A stretch of DNA of 64,000 nucleotides from Sepiola atlantica (taxonomy: Eukaryota; Mollusca; Cephalopoda; Sepiida; Sepiolidae): the NCBI GenBank assembly GCA_963556195.1, contig OY744525.1:27679269-27743268 (forward strand), in the 5' to 3' direction. Each line of letters begins with the position of its first letter. Position 1 is the stretch's first letter. Under the pieces are notes generated by a model, which searched no databases, was not told the DNA's origin, and was given only the letters and a program-made list of their open reading frames with translations. Below, one piece after another: positions 33,880 through 44,193 of this stretch. Made by a program: the position numbers and the translations under genes.

Positions 33880-34354
33880 TAACTGGTCCTTGGTACCAAA
33901 GCATCTTCTACTACAACCAGTTTGTTGATCTTCTAGGTAGTTCCCAGAGGAGAGATGGCCGTAGATGCTATCGGCTACCAGGCCAGTAAAGAGCTTGTAG
34001 GTGGTACTGAGACAGCATATGGGTCTGTATTTATTTGGGTATTGTGTCTCTTTTGTTTTGGGTATGAGGCTTGTGTCTCCTTATTGTGCCATGGTGGTGT
34101 TGCCTCTTCACCCCTCAGTAGTCTGTTGAAGCATTTACTGTAGTGGCCATGGAGTGCAGTCAACTGCTTTAACCAAAAATTGGAGACTTTGTCAATGCCA
34201 GGTTTCTTGTGGTTAGCAAACAGAGCTAGTTTTTTTTAGTCGCTTCTGTTGTAATCACTGGCTCCGGCATTGTGGGCTTGATCTCATTTATCCTCTGTAT
34301 GTCTCCAATCCACTGGGCCTCCTGGTTGTATATTCCCTCACACTTAAACAGGGG
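33880..34354 (-). pseudogene. R2-type element: RT N-terminal fingers (broken)
   Basis: Short frames read LHGHYSKCFNRLLRGEE and HNKETQASYPKQKRHNTQ, then a stop. The sequence lies between the Pro-rich N-terminal frame and RT motif A and is the expected fingers region with at least two frame breaks. Confidence 0.65.
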
Positions 34355-35860
34355 TCACCAGTAGTTCTCCAGGTCTTGTTCTTCAGGTGGTGTTTCTACA
34401 GTAATGGTATCCCTTATTAGAGTTCTATAGAACACTCTAGGGTTTGCTTCAAACTGTTTGTTCTGGGACTGGGCCTTCTTCTTATTTTCCTCGGTTTTTA
34501 TTCTTTTAGAAAGTGCTGGTATCTTGCCTTCCAGCTCCCTGACAACGTTGTATAGTTCCTCACTGCTGGTTGTGTGGTACTTTGCATGGAGTCTGCTGAT
34601 GGTGTTTTTCAGTCTCCCTTCTGTTGTGGGAGTTGCGAGGAACTGTTTTATTTGGCTCATCTCTTTCCGATGGAGGTTTAATTCTTTTTGCAGCTTGAGC
34701 TTCCATGTAGGTGTAGTTTTGGAAGCTCTGGGATTAAATCGCTTTTTAACGTTCTTTTGAGGGAATGTTATCCTATCGATATAAAGCCCAGCTGCATATG
34801 TGATCTGGTTAAGTTCCGTGAGCGACACTGCATCTGGCATCAGTCTCTGCAGTGCAGTGTTGACTTTTGTGATGAGGGCTTTGGTGGTTCTGTAGGGTTT
34901 TATTTTTGACAGTTGTGGTCGGTTCTCTAGTCCCATGGACTTGACCTCCTCAATGATGTTACTGAGGTCCTCCTCAACTGCCAATTGTTCCTCATCTGGC
35001 TCAAAGAGTGGAGATGGTGGAGGTGGGCTGAGTGCTGGGGATAATTGAGGTGGAGTATTCAGTGAAGAGTTTTGTGGTGTAAGAGTTTCTGTAGGCTTTT
35101 GTTTGGCTTTTGGATTTTGTTTAGGCTGTGTTTTTGAATAGTTATGTGGGTGTGCTGGTATTGGGAGGTGTGTTTGTGTTGGGACTGTTGTTCGGGATAT
35201 TGTTAATCTATCTGTAGCTTGCAGATGTAGAGGGTCTATTCTAGGGGGCAGTTCTGGAGTGTCACCATTTGCCGATCTTACTTCCCTAGATATATTTGGG
35301 TGTTGTAGTTTTTTGTTGCTGGTGGGAACTGTTATAGGGTTATGAAGGGGGCTGATGTTATTTTTTATAAGTGCTGCTACATCCAGTCCCATGGAATTAA
35401 GTTCTGTTTCACTGAAGTCCCATTTGAGACTGTTGTAGCGCTGCATATTAAGTTTCTTAGAGGGGACATTGCGTTTTGCTGGGTGGTAGTGAAAGAAAAT
35501 TTCTTTCCGTGCTCTTGTTATTTCTTTCTGTTTTTCGTGTTTTGTTCTTGCATATGCCATGGACCATATTAGTGTCCATTTTTCATCTTTGTTCCATTTG
35601 TTTTCCAGTCTCCACTGGGATTCCTCTGCTTGTTGTGGTAAATAGTCCTTTTCTGCGTCCTTCAGGGCATCAGTTTTTATGCTGGAGATCTCCTCAGGTG
35701 TTAAGTATTTACCCACTTGGGACACTAAGGAGCACAGATTGGAAACTGGGGTGTTTTTTTTTTTTGCTTCAGGAAGGTCAGACGTTCTTATTCTCTCGGT
35801 TAGAATCTCGTTTGAACTCCTACTCCATTTCTCGAACATCGAGTAATGGTAGCAGTGCAA
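34355..35860 (-). pseudogene. R2-type element: N-terminal Myb-like and Pro-rich region
   Basis: 501-residue frame. The first 110 residues (CYHYSMFEKWSRSSNEILTE ... EEISSIKTDALKDAEKD) follow a KW(S)xxQKxxLLHCY segment just upstream and resemble the Myb-like DNA-binding part of this group. Residues about 180-300 are Pro/Thr/Gln-rich (PPPPSPLFEPDEEQLAVEED). The final third is charged and helical and leads into RT, ending DLENYW at a stop. The reading starts upstream of 35860 without a clear initiator. I infer DNA-target recognition from the family; the exact fold is not visible. Confidence 0.75.
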
Positions 35861-36259
35861 TAAAATCCTTTTCTGTGCAACTGACCACTTTTGGGATTTT
35901 AGGCCCCTTGTATTCCTTGTTTTAGTCGTTGCTTGTGGTGGAGTCTGGGTGCCAGGGTCTTTTTTTCAAGGTCTGGTGGCTGTCCCTGTCTGGTCTCTAA
36001 CATGTCCATAGTGACATTTTCAGAGGAAAAAAGGTTTGTACCATTGCATACCTCTTCCTGGTGCATAAACGAGTTGAGGGGCCCTTTTTATCCTGGGTGC
36101 CGGCCTGCCAGTTTGTAGATTTTGATTTATTCATCTTTTCATGTTTTCTTCCTCTTTGTCCATGGCTTTTTATTGGTTATTCAAAGCTACCCTCAAAAAG
36201 AGGGGTACCCTCATCCGCAATCGGAGGGACGTGCTGGATGGCCTGAGGAGACGGCACAC

Positions 36260-36399
36260 CAGATCTCCTGTATGTATTTGTAGATGTTGTGTCAGGTTGC
36301 AACACAGTGAAAAATCTTTATCACATATTTCACATTGAAATGGTTTCTCACCTGAAAGGATTTGCATGTTGGCGTTCAAGTGATACGTTTGTGTAAACT
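36260..36399 (-). pseudogene. C2H2 zinc-finger fragment (about 1.5 fingers)
   Basis: Minus-strand reading: a truncated finger [13 protein letters not shown] (second half, first zinc-binding His changed to Asn), then linker SGEKPF and one canonical finger [21 protein letters not shown] (C-x2-C-x12-H-x3-H), then TGD where the R2-type element starts. The GEKPF linker is typical of multi-finger C2H2 transcription factors. The 5' side is cut exactly where the 185-bp repeat (36397-36581) begins. Fragment only, so no function is claimed. It could also be the element's own N-terminal finger, but the GEKP linker and truncation favour a host-derived piece. Confidence 0.78.
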
Positions 36400-36581
36400 G
36401 CTTGCTTTTGTTTTGGAGATCTTATCCTTTTTAAATTGAGATATTGATATCTCTTTTGGATTCTAACCGTCTTTTTCAGTACAATTGTTTGCCAAGTAGT
36501 TTTTTAAAGTTCTTAATTCGTGTCCAATGATTATGCATCAAGTTCACTGCACATCTGAAATGTTTAGATTTTAATGGAAAC
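36397..36581. repeat. 185-bp direct duplication, copy 1
   Basis: Matches 37907-38093 with about one substitution and one indel. Starts CTGCTTGCTTTTGTTTTGGA and ends TTTAATGGAA, with sharp borders. Confidence 0.92.
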
Positions 36582-37020
36582 ACTTGGGAAAGACTAGAAG
36601 ATAACTGCAGTTGAATCGTGTCTGTTCCATATGTGCACTAAGCGTGCATGTTGCACCAGTGATAGGGTTAGAGTTAGGGTTTCACCAGTGATAGGGGCTT
36701 CTTGAATGATAAGCTAAAACAACAATGATTTCAAATATAAAACCATTTTGAAATTTCTCTTCATGAGGGAAATTTAGTTTGTTTAAAGAACTTTGGAGTT
36801 AAGTTTTAAGTATTGTTACATATAATATGCACAGAGAAAAAAATGTGCTTCGAGCCTGTATCTTTGGGAAAGACTAGAAGATAACTTGCATACTTGTTAC
36901 CACGAGGTGGTATGAAAAGGTACCATCATTCGAGACACTTAAGTGAGATGAGGGCGAACCAGCAGAAGTAGCCAGAAAGGAAGGAACAAGGTATGAAAAT
37001 ACTAAAAAAATCTCTTGTCT
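36582..37020. other. no gene seen
   Basis: Contains a short repeated phrase GGGAAAGACTAGAAGATAAC at about 36590 and 36868, and a TTAGGGTTAG-like bit near 36665. Confidence 0.5.
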
Positions 37021-37021
37021 C

Positions 37022-37280
37022 TGTACCAGTAATGGTGTCCGGTTATACACGGGAGTCGTTCATGAACAGATTGCTGCGAAGGGACTAACACAATAACAGT
37101 GACCTTAAGTGGCGGATAAAATTTAAAAAAAATTATCTTTTACAAACTGTACCAGTAATGGTGTCCGGTTATACACGGGAGTCGTTCATAAACAGATTGC
37201 TGCGAAGGGACTAACACAATAACAGTGACCTTAAGAAGTGGCGGATAAAATTAAAAATGAAAATTATCTTTTACAAACTG
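37022..37280. repeat. tandem duplication, unit about 125 bp, two copies
   Basis: CTGTACCAGTAATGGTGTCC begins each unit (about 37022 and 37147); the units differ by a few bases and small indels. Confidence 0.92.
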
Positions 37281-37429
37281 TGGTTGAGGCTTTTTTTTAA
37301 AGAGCCGAGCAGCAGTATTAAACAGTATGACCTCTTTTAGGAGTTCTTTACTTTTAACTTCTTTTGGATTTTTTTTTTTATATTCTTTTAAAGTTTGATG
37401 CATTGAGCTCTCTTCCGCAGTGCTTTTTT

Positions 37430-37906
37430 GGGTACTCTTATAGATGACACACCATATATCCGTGACTTTGCCTCTTCAACGTTTGGGAAGGTCTCGGAAG
37501 CGCTCGAGAGTTTACGAGGCGAAAATGAGGTGAAAACGAGGCGAAAACTGTCAAACACTAAACTGAAGACTGGCAGACGATAATAACAAACCATAGCTAA
37601 ATAACTGTTATCAATTCGATATTTGTTTCTTTTTTTCTTTTTTTTTCTTTACGAATGCACTGTTTTAAAGCAAATGATTTATCTTTTTCCAATCTTTTTT
37701 CTAAGTTTTTTTTCTTTCCTTTTATGACAGTTTCTGGGTTAGATTTTAGTGTTAGGGTTGCAACTGGTCCAAAAGTTTTCTTGTGTACTGGTCCTGTCGC
37801 TGGCAGAAATCAATTATTCCTTCGGGAGATTCAACGAGCTGACAGCGATGATAGCAAGTCAATTTTGTTACTGAACGCGATTAGTTTCTTTCCAAAAGCT
37901 ATCGGC
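37430..37906. mobile_element. TIR DNA element, copy 2 (reverse, one end lost)
   Basis: GGTACTCTTATAGATGACAC and the following CCGTGACTTTGCCTCTTCAA match the right end of copy 1 (6335-7025) in reverse. GAGATTCAACGAGCTGACAG near 37830 matches its internal region. The other terminal repeat is missing: the element stops at 37906, exactly where the 185-bp duplication starts. Confidence 0.78.
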
Positions 37907-38093
37907 TGCTTGCTTTTGTTTTGGAGATCTTATCCTTTTTAAATTGAGATATTGATATCTCTTTTGGATTCTAACCGTCTTTTTCAGTACAATTGTTTGC
38001 CAAGTAGTTTTTTAAAAGTTCTTAATTCATGTCCAATGATTATGCATCAAGTTCACTGCACATCTGAAATGTTTAGATTTTAATGGAAGTTGT
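37907..38093. repeat. 185-bp direct duplication, copy 2
   Basis: Partner of 36397-36581. Confidence 0.92.
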
Positions 38094-38244
38094 GCACGGT
38101 TTATGTCCCCTCCTTTCTTTGGGGAATATTTATTTATTGATGTCTAATACGTCTTGTTCAAATTTCACAAATATCAGTGGTATATGAATTTTCACGAAAA
38201 GCTTCCACTCGTGTTCTAGCCATTTTGCATGAAACTAAGTCAAA

Positions 38245-38580
38245 TTAAATATAGCCAACATTCCGATCCCTTATGCCTAGGAGACGTGTTCCATGATTAC
38301 TTGAATGATTGAAATCTTCCTGTGGTTCCAGTTTTTTTCATGTTACACATAAGATCGTGGTATTTAGTTCTCTTCTTCTCTTAGCTCTGTTTAGGATGGC
38401 ATCATTGGAGACACCGACTTCAACTAGGGTTGCTACTCTCCCTCTTGTCCCATATAACTATGTCAGGTTAAACAGCTCCGTTTTCTGAGTATGTAGTTGT
38501 AGGGATTACATAGTCATAGTAGATGGTGTATAACTTATTTCCAACAGTTCTTTCTGTATATGTTCCCAGAACTTGCTGCT
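38245..38580 (-). mobile_element. 5'-truncated R2-type element, copy 2
   Basis: Similar to 32040-32350 of the near full-length element (for example TATGTTCCCAGAACTTGCTG versus TATGTTCCCAGTGCCTGCTG). Covers only the endonuclease region and 3' part. Similarity stops sharply at 38580, next to the zinc-finger fragment, as expected of a 5'-truncated insertion. Confidence 0.85.
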
Positions 38581-38589
38581 CCGCTGGGA

Positions 38590-38694
38590 TTCTCACAAGT
38601 GTGTCCTCATGTGTATTTCCAGGTTCTGAGTTTTTGTAAATAATTTCAGGTTGACTTCACAACCGAAACAGACATCGCAACAATGGTATCTCAT
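38590..38694 (-). pseudogene. C2H2 zinc-finger exon fragment with splice acceptor
   Basis: Minus strand: a T-rich tract ending TTTGCAG (acceptor-like) precedes RYHCCDVCFGCEVNLKLF and TKTQNLEIHMRTH. The F-x5-L-x2-H-x3-H half is canonical; the cysteine half has extra residues. After HMRTH a one-base shift gives CENP, resembling the TGEKP linker. The truncated R2-type copy begins right after it. This looks like a decayed finger exon; whether it belongs to an active gene cannot be told. Confidence 0.62.
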
Positions 38695-40220
38695 CTGCAA
38701 AAAATTTTTTTTTAAATTATAAAGTCATACTTTGAATTATAATTATAAAATAAAAAAAAATTTCTACTGAATCTATTATTATACTAAAGCTGAGTTAATC
38801 AAAGTTTGTTTTACTAAGGCTTTTTTCCCTATACATTTTAATCACACAAAATACATGCTAAAATATTCATTGGTTTTGGGATTGAGTTATGTTTGAAAAG
38901 CAATTGTTCTAATTAGCTTTAAATAGCAATTAAATCACCAAGTGACCTATATTTTACTAAGTTTCTGTCTATCACTCTCTTCCTCTCTCATTGTATTTTG
39001 TTTTCTGCCCCGCTCTTATTTTGTACTGTTTCTATCACTCTCACTTCTGACAAACTCTTTCTCTCTGTTTATGAGAAGTTGAATGTCATGAAGCAAAGAA
39101 AAAATAAAAAGATTGGAATAGTTCATTATAAACAAAAGGGAATGACACAACAAGTAGTACAACTATTTAACTCGTAGCTGGGAGGGTAAGAGAGATATGT
39201 ATATAGCGAGTAGAAAGCGACTAATTTTGGATTTTGTTCTTTTATATTTAACTGACTTCGTAAATTCAATTTTCCTGATTCAAACAATCTCAACCGAGCT
39301 GAATGAGTGACCCAACGAGTCACATTTATTACTAGTAATCGTAATATAAAATCGTGAGAATTCAACTGAATTATAATTATAAAATAATTTTTACAAAATT
39401 AAGTATTAAAAAAAGTTAATAAAAATTATGGTGGACTGTGTATGTTTAATGAAAAATGATCACCATTTTGTTGATATTTTCAAACGATTTTTTCACCATC
39501 ATCTAAAATTCTGTTGTTGGCTGTAGAATCATCTGAGTTATTTCCCTTGGACTGATATTTGAGTTATCTTCCTTGAATTATTTTGGCCAACGTTAGAGGA
39601 TGCTCTCGTCTGTCCAGAAGTTAAGTAAACTTATTCCAAGCATGTGCGAAAATTCAGAACGAGGCTCTCCCTTTCTTCTGGTTGATTCTACAAAGCCGCC
39701 AGACATGGTCCGACTAGCTGCCATTTTGGCATGATCTTTATGAAACCTGACACTGTGTCTGTCAGGCCCCATTTCTGGTAGCAGTCGCATGGACTTCCAG
39801 AACACCATGTTATGTTTACTTATACATTGTTTATGCATATAACTCTGACCTAAGAAATACACATATTTCTGATTGTACTGACACATTACTGTATTCTTTG
39901 TTTAGTAATTATGTTTATGGTTTATTAAGGACCACTTTATGTTTTGTGTCCTCTTTTTACGTTTTTCTTCAGCATACTGTTTATATGAGAATAGTCGTGC
40001 ATGCATGTAAATCCAACTATTTCTTCACTATTGTTCTTTCCTCTTTCTTCTGATCCCTGTGTTGTGTTGCTCATGATAACACAACACACAAAATGGCGGC
40101 TTCGTGTATGGGAAAGATAGAGTCGAACACGTGGCCGCTAAAAGCATGAAAGTTAGGATATAAAATAGTTGTACGTTTTAAATTTTTATTTAATAAAACA
40201 AAAAAACAAAAAAACTCTGG
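38695..40220. other. no gene seen
   Basis: AT-rich. A 97-codon minus-strand frame (39593-39886) has no recognisable motif. The phrase GAATTATAATTATAAAATAA occurs twice (38733, 39368). Nothing else supported. Confidence 0.45.
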
Positions 40221-40223
40221 ATT

Positions 40224-40580
40224 ACTCTGTTCTTGGCCTTTTGGCTAAGATCAAAGTGTAGTATCTGTTCCGATGGATACTGCACCCCATAGACTGGTAT
40301 TATCTTGGCCTTCGGGGCTTGATTTACGCTGGTCTATGAGTCTGTCCTGTGCAATCCTAGGAGTTCCACCCTTCCAGGCTTCGCCTCCCCTCTTTGGGGA
40401 GGAGTAAGTTTATTGCTTACTGCCTGAGGCGCCCCTACCGGGGAATTATGACGGGGCTGCCCAGGCAATTTTTAAACCCCACTTTCCCGACCCGACCGTG
40501 GGTCACATCTTACTTGTGGGAGTAAGATAAAAACTGGCCTTGTGCCTAACTCCTGGAGAGGAGTAAATCAATACTCTTTC
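40224..40580 (+). mobile_element. U2-headed SINE, most complete copy
   Basis: Starts TCTGTTCTTGGCCTTTTGGC then TAAGATCAAAGTGTAGTATC, matching the first roughly 45 nt of U2 snRNA including the GUAGUA branch-site recognition box. The body has TAGACTGGTATTATCTTGG, a CTCCCCTCTTTGGGGAG hairpin, CCAGGCAATTTTTAAA (resembling an Sm site) and the tail CTGGCCTTGTGCCTAAC..GGAGAGGAGT. Flanking ATTACTCT / AATACTCT may be a short target duplication. Confidence 0.9.
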
Positions 40581-40610
40581 GATTCTACAGCAAATCCTGA
40601 GATTAGTATA

Positions 40611-41036
40611 GTTTTTAAAAACGTATCTGTAATTTGATTGGCCCCACCCTTTTTCTTCTCTTTACCCTCTTTCTCACAGACGTCATGTTGTTAGTATTTA
40701 TAGAAAAGACTGAGACTATTATGACATGTGATCTTCAGAATTGAGTGATATATTCACTGCTTCTTTTGTTCCAGCTCGTTGGTCTAGTGGTCTTTATCAA
40801 TTCACTGTTTTGATACCTCATTGTAATACAGCTCCCTATTCGAGTAGCTTCTTTCCAAGAACTGCACGCTCGTGGAACTCTCTTCTTGCAGACTGTTTTC
40901 CTCCTACCTATAGCCTTGGTCTTTTCAAGACTATGGCCAATAGGCATCTTGTGTCTTTACGATAACCATCTTTGTTCTTGTTAGCTCCTTACATCAAGTG
41001 GCTTTATACTTTGTTTGGAGCGATTTCCATTAAAAA
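40611..41036 (+). mobile_element. 5'-truncated Jockey/CR1-like LINE, copy C
   Basis: Begins in the block reading KRICNLIGP (about 40620), continues through LYQFTVLIPHCNTAPYSS (about 40795) to the 3' tail CATCAAGTGGCTTTATACTT...GGAGCGATTTCC and an A-run at 41033. Same family as copies A and D. Confidence 0.85.
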
Positions 41037-41575
41037 AAATGATCATGATGATGACTTCAGATCCAAAAATGATGAATAAAAAAATTGTCATGGATGATAT
41101 ATATGTTCAAAGCCTTACGCAATTTTGAAATAAACATGCATGCACAAATGTGACGTCATCCATCAATAGTAGAAGCGAACATGACTTGAAAAGTCGTGTT
41201 CAAATCTTGTTACTGAATCGTTTTTTACATCACTGTAAATAACTAATTACTGGATTGTTTACTAGTATAATTTTCTACAAACATTGCTTTACTACAGAGA
41301 AAGAGATAGAATGCAATTTTAACAATGAAGTATTGATTAAGACAACACTAAAAATGTTACCATGGCTATCAACTTCTTGCAGCTCGTGTGCTACAAAACA
41401 TTGGGGCCATGAAATCGTAAGCAAGCCGACAATCAGAAGTACCAAGCACAAGTAATTGAGGAGGAGGAAGCCGAACGTGGTGAAATTAATTTTTATTAAA
41501 TTTTGATTACTTTGAATAATTGCTTTAATTTTGAAAGTTCGATTTCATATTAGTAATCCACAAAATTTTGAATTA
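41037..41575. other. no gene seen
   Basis: AT-rich spacer with a GATGATGATG bit near 41045. Confidence 0.5.
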
Positions 41576-42232
41576 TACGGTAAAAGAGAAACAGTCTATT
41601 TGATGATGGCTTTTGGTTTTGAAATGGGAAATAGACAAGCGGTGTTTATCAAAAAACTGTTAGCCACTATAGTTTAGGTCGGATGTTGTTTTTCGGATGT
41701 TTGGGGAAGAGGGGCAATTAATAATTTGTTTTCACCATTTTTTTTAAAATTATAAACACATAAGAAAATCAAACTGGTTTGTATAATTGGAAATTCTTTT
41801 ATTACAAATAATCAAACGAAACTTTTTTTTCATAATCGGAATGTTTTTTTTTGGATTGAAAATATTTTTTAAACCGTTTATTTTCTATTTTTTATAATTA
41901 TAATGTTTTTTTTTTCTTTGAAAATACTTTAAAAAAAGTTTATATCGAAAATATTTCTTAAATATTTTTTTTAATAGTCTAATAATTTTTTATAAATAGA
42001 AATTTTACAAAATTTTAATATATTAAACATCATAGCAATAACGTATCCAATACAGAATGTTCCCCAAGAAATTGTCTTATTCGATGGCGCCAGAGAAATT
42101 CCTGTAGATGACTGTGGAATTTAAGCGCTCGAAAATGATGAGGGACTGTTTTTTTGATAAACACTGCTTGTCAATTGCCAATTTCAAAATCGGAACCGTC
42201 ATAAAGAAGACTGTTTCTTTTTTACCAATTAT
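41576..42232. mobile_element. foldback/TIR element, arms about 90 bp
   Basis: Left GGTAAAAGAGAAACAGTC ... GTGTTTATCAAAAAACTG and right GGACTGTTTTTTTGATAAAC ... GACTGTTTCTTTTTTACC are inverted. The loop of about 470 bp is AT-rich and non-coding. Confidence 0.82.
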
Positions 42233-42382
42233 ATATTTTGTGGTCTATGGTGTTTAAAAGGTTGACGACAGCTGTCCTAAAGAATTAAAAACCAAACAAA
42301 CACAGAATATTTTTTTATAGAGGGATGGAGAGGGAAAGTGTAGTACATGTCTGCTAAGCTTTTTTTAGAGGTAAGATACTTT

Positions 42383-42850
42383 GTGTTATTTGGACTACTG
42401 TTCCCATCTTGGATGTTATTCTCACAACGTTCCGGCTGATATAACCTCCGACCTTCAGTTGTATTTTGTCAAACTCGGGAATTTGTTCGGAATTTCGAAC
42501 CGAATCATTTATTTAATTCATGGAGAGTAGATTGTTCTCATTCTGTCAGAAGTCTGAAATAATTCTTAATTATATTTTTAGTATCGCCAGTACCGAGGAT
42601 TAAACCTTCAATTTCCAGAACACTCACTTAGAACTGATTATTACTTAGCACTTTATCCATTGTGCCATGGGTCCATGTTGAATTACTTAAGATTCCTACT
42701 TGGTAATGGCTGGCGGCAGAATGAGAGTAATCTACCTCCGTGGATAAAATAAATGGTTCAGTTCGAAATTTCGTACAGATTCACAAGACGAACCTGAAGT
42801 AGGTCGGAGGTTACATCGGTCGAAACATTGTGAATATAACAGCCAAATTA
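42383..42850. mobile_element. tRNA-cored foldback element, copy 2
   Basis: Left arm TTTGGACTACTGTTCCC, ATTCTCACAACG, ACCTCCGACCTTC; right arm GTAGGTCGGAGGTTACATC, ACATTGTGAATATAAC. Pairing extends inward through the AATTTCGAAC/GTTCGAAATT and TTTATTTAATTCATGG blocks, so the arms are nearly 200 bp. The loop holds a tRNA-Arg-like segment on the minus strand (42600-42695). Confidence 0.85.
42600..42695 (-). other. tRNA-Arg-like core (SINE-type promoter) in foldback copy 2
   Basis: Minus strand: CATGGCACAATGGATAAAGT resembles the A-box region of tRNA-Arg(UCU), and GAAGGTTTAATCCT the B box. Spacing is close to that of a tRNA with a short variable arm. The cloverleaf is decayed. An internal Pol III promoter of this kind is how tRNA-derived SINEs are transcribed. 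Confidence 0.6.
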
Positions 42851-43625
42851 TTAAAAGAACTACGATTTTAAAAGTTAAATTTAATTATTACTGTATCATT
42901 AGGTCATTAAATTATTAGATGAACCTCATTATGAAAAAACTTTGACTAATTGTTGCTAATCTTCCCCAACTTTGCATGTAATCGCTGAGCCGTGCTACTC
43001 TTGGTGTTGGGGGTAAAACCTGCAGTCTTGCAGGTTTATGAAATAGCTGCGACCAACGAGCAGGACTTCATGCAGACCAAACAATCTTGAGACATGATCT
43101 TCATGAGCTCCATGCAGAAGTCCAACTCACTTAACAACAACAACCAGCAGTAGCAGTACCTATCCAGCAGAGATCCTCAACAAGTACAATAAGTAGCATC
43201 AAACGCTTCTGTGATGGTCATCAGCAGCTCCAATTCCATTAGAAGCAGTTCTGTTCCTAGCACCAGAGCCAATAACCTTTGCTACATTCCAAACACAGCT
43301 CTATGAATCATTATCATCATACATTGTAATAAGCCGACCCTTTATCTACTTCAAGAGGGATACCCACTTTCCAATACTGCTATCATAATCATCATCTTCA
43401 ATAGTATCTCTATTCCTATCTACATTTAGTGTTTGTGCTCTACAACTAGCAGCAGTTTCTGATCCTACCCACAGCCACATAATCATCATCATCTACCCCA
43501 GCAGCTCTTTCCTAGAGACATGTTTATTTCTAATGAAATGAAACACTTTTATATTTTTTATACATACGAGTTCGTTTTCTGTTTGTTGTGTTCATCATGC
43601 CTTTTACTTGTATTTTTGTTTGCTA
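42851..43625. other. no gene seen
   Basis: Mixed composition with many CAT/CAG triplets near 43130-43500. No coherent frame or motif. Confidence 0.5.
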
Positions 43626-43642
43626 ACGAGAGTCATAGTATG

Positions 43643-43957
43643 ACGAGGTATCTGTTCCGATGGATACTGCACCCCATAGACTGGTATTGTCTTGGCCTTC
43701 GGGGCTTGGTTTGCGCCGTTCCATGTGTGTGTCCTGTGCAGTTCTAGGAGGTCTACCCTCCCAGGCTTAGCCTCCCCTCTTTGGGGAGGAGTAAGTTTAT
43801 TGCTTGCTGCCTGAGGCGCCCCTACCGGGGAATGCCGACGGGGCTGCCCAGGCAATTTTTAAATGGCCAGAGTGTTCACCTCTCGAGCGCTGGCTTATCT
43901 AATCCCACTTTCCCGACCTTGTGTCACATCTTACCTTGTGGGAGGTAGATAAATAAA
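43643..43957 (+). mobile_element. U2-headed SINE with 17-bp target duplication
   Basis: Begins GAGGTATCTGTTCCGATGG, lacking the extreme 5' head, and ends GGGAGGTAGATAAATAAA. It is flanked on both sides by the exact 17-bp repeat GAGAGTCATAGTATGAC (43626-43642 and 43958-43974), direct proof of retroposition and of the element's borders in this copy. Confidence 0.95.
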
Positions 43958-44193
43958 GAGAGTCATAGTATGACATATGACTGACCCCTGTCTATCGCTA
44001 TCCATGTCATCACTCCCACTACAATTGCGTCAACATTTTTTTTATTTAAGATTATCAAATTTTCGTTGAATAAAGTTATTGACCTTGGCAAAAAATGAAA
44101 AAAAAAATGGCAATTTTTGTGGTCACCTTTGCAGGATGTGTGCATTTGTGTGAGTAAGTACAAACAAGCCTGATTTGTAAAATTAAAAAATAA

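Larger units (their letters stand above)
31745..36255 (-). mobile_element. R2-superclade (RLE-type) non-LTR retrotransposon, near full length
   Basis: A minus-strand element of about 4.5 kb encoding one ORF: N-terminal Myb-like region, Pro-rich linker, reverse transcriptase, CCHC knuckle, and a restriction-enzyme-like endonuclease at the C-terminus. The endonuclease placed after RT and the knuckle before it define the R2/NeSL/R4/Hero group. Frameshifts break the ORF at about 34355, 33880, 33590, 33400, 32870, 32540 and 32210. The 5' end abuts a C2H2 zinc-finger fragment; the 3' end is placed near 31745 by loss of similarity and is approximate. Confidence 0.88.

Noticed and set aside
39593..39886. 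97-codon minus-strand frame as a host gene
   Set aside because: No motif, no splice or polyA context; kept only as part of an unassigned stretch.
40224..40270. Functional U2 snRNA gene
   Set aside because: Only the first roughly 45 nt match U2; the rest of U2 (Sm site context, stem-loops III and IV) is replaced by the SINE body shared with other copies.
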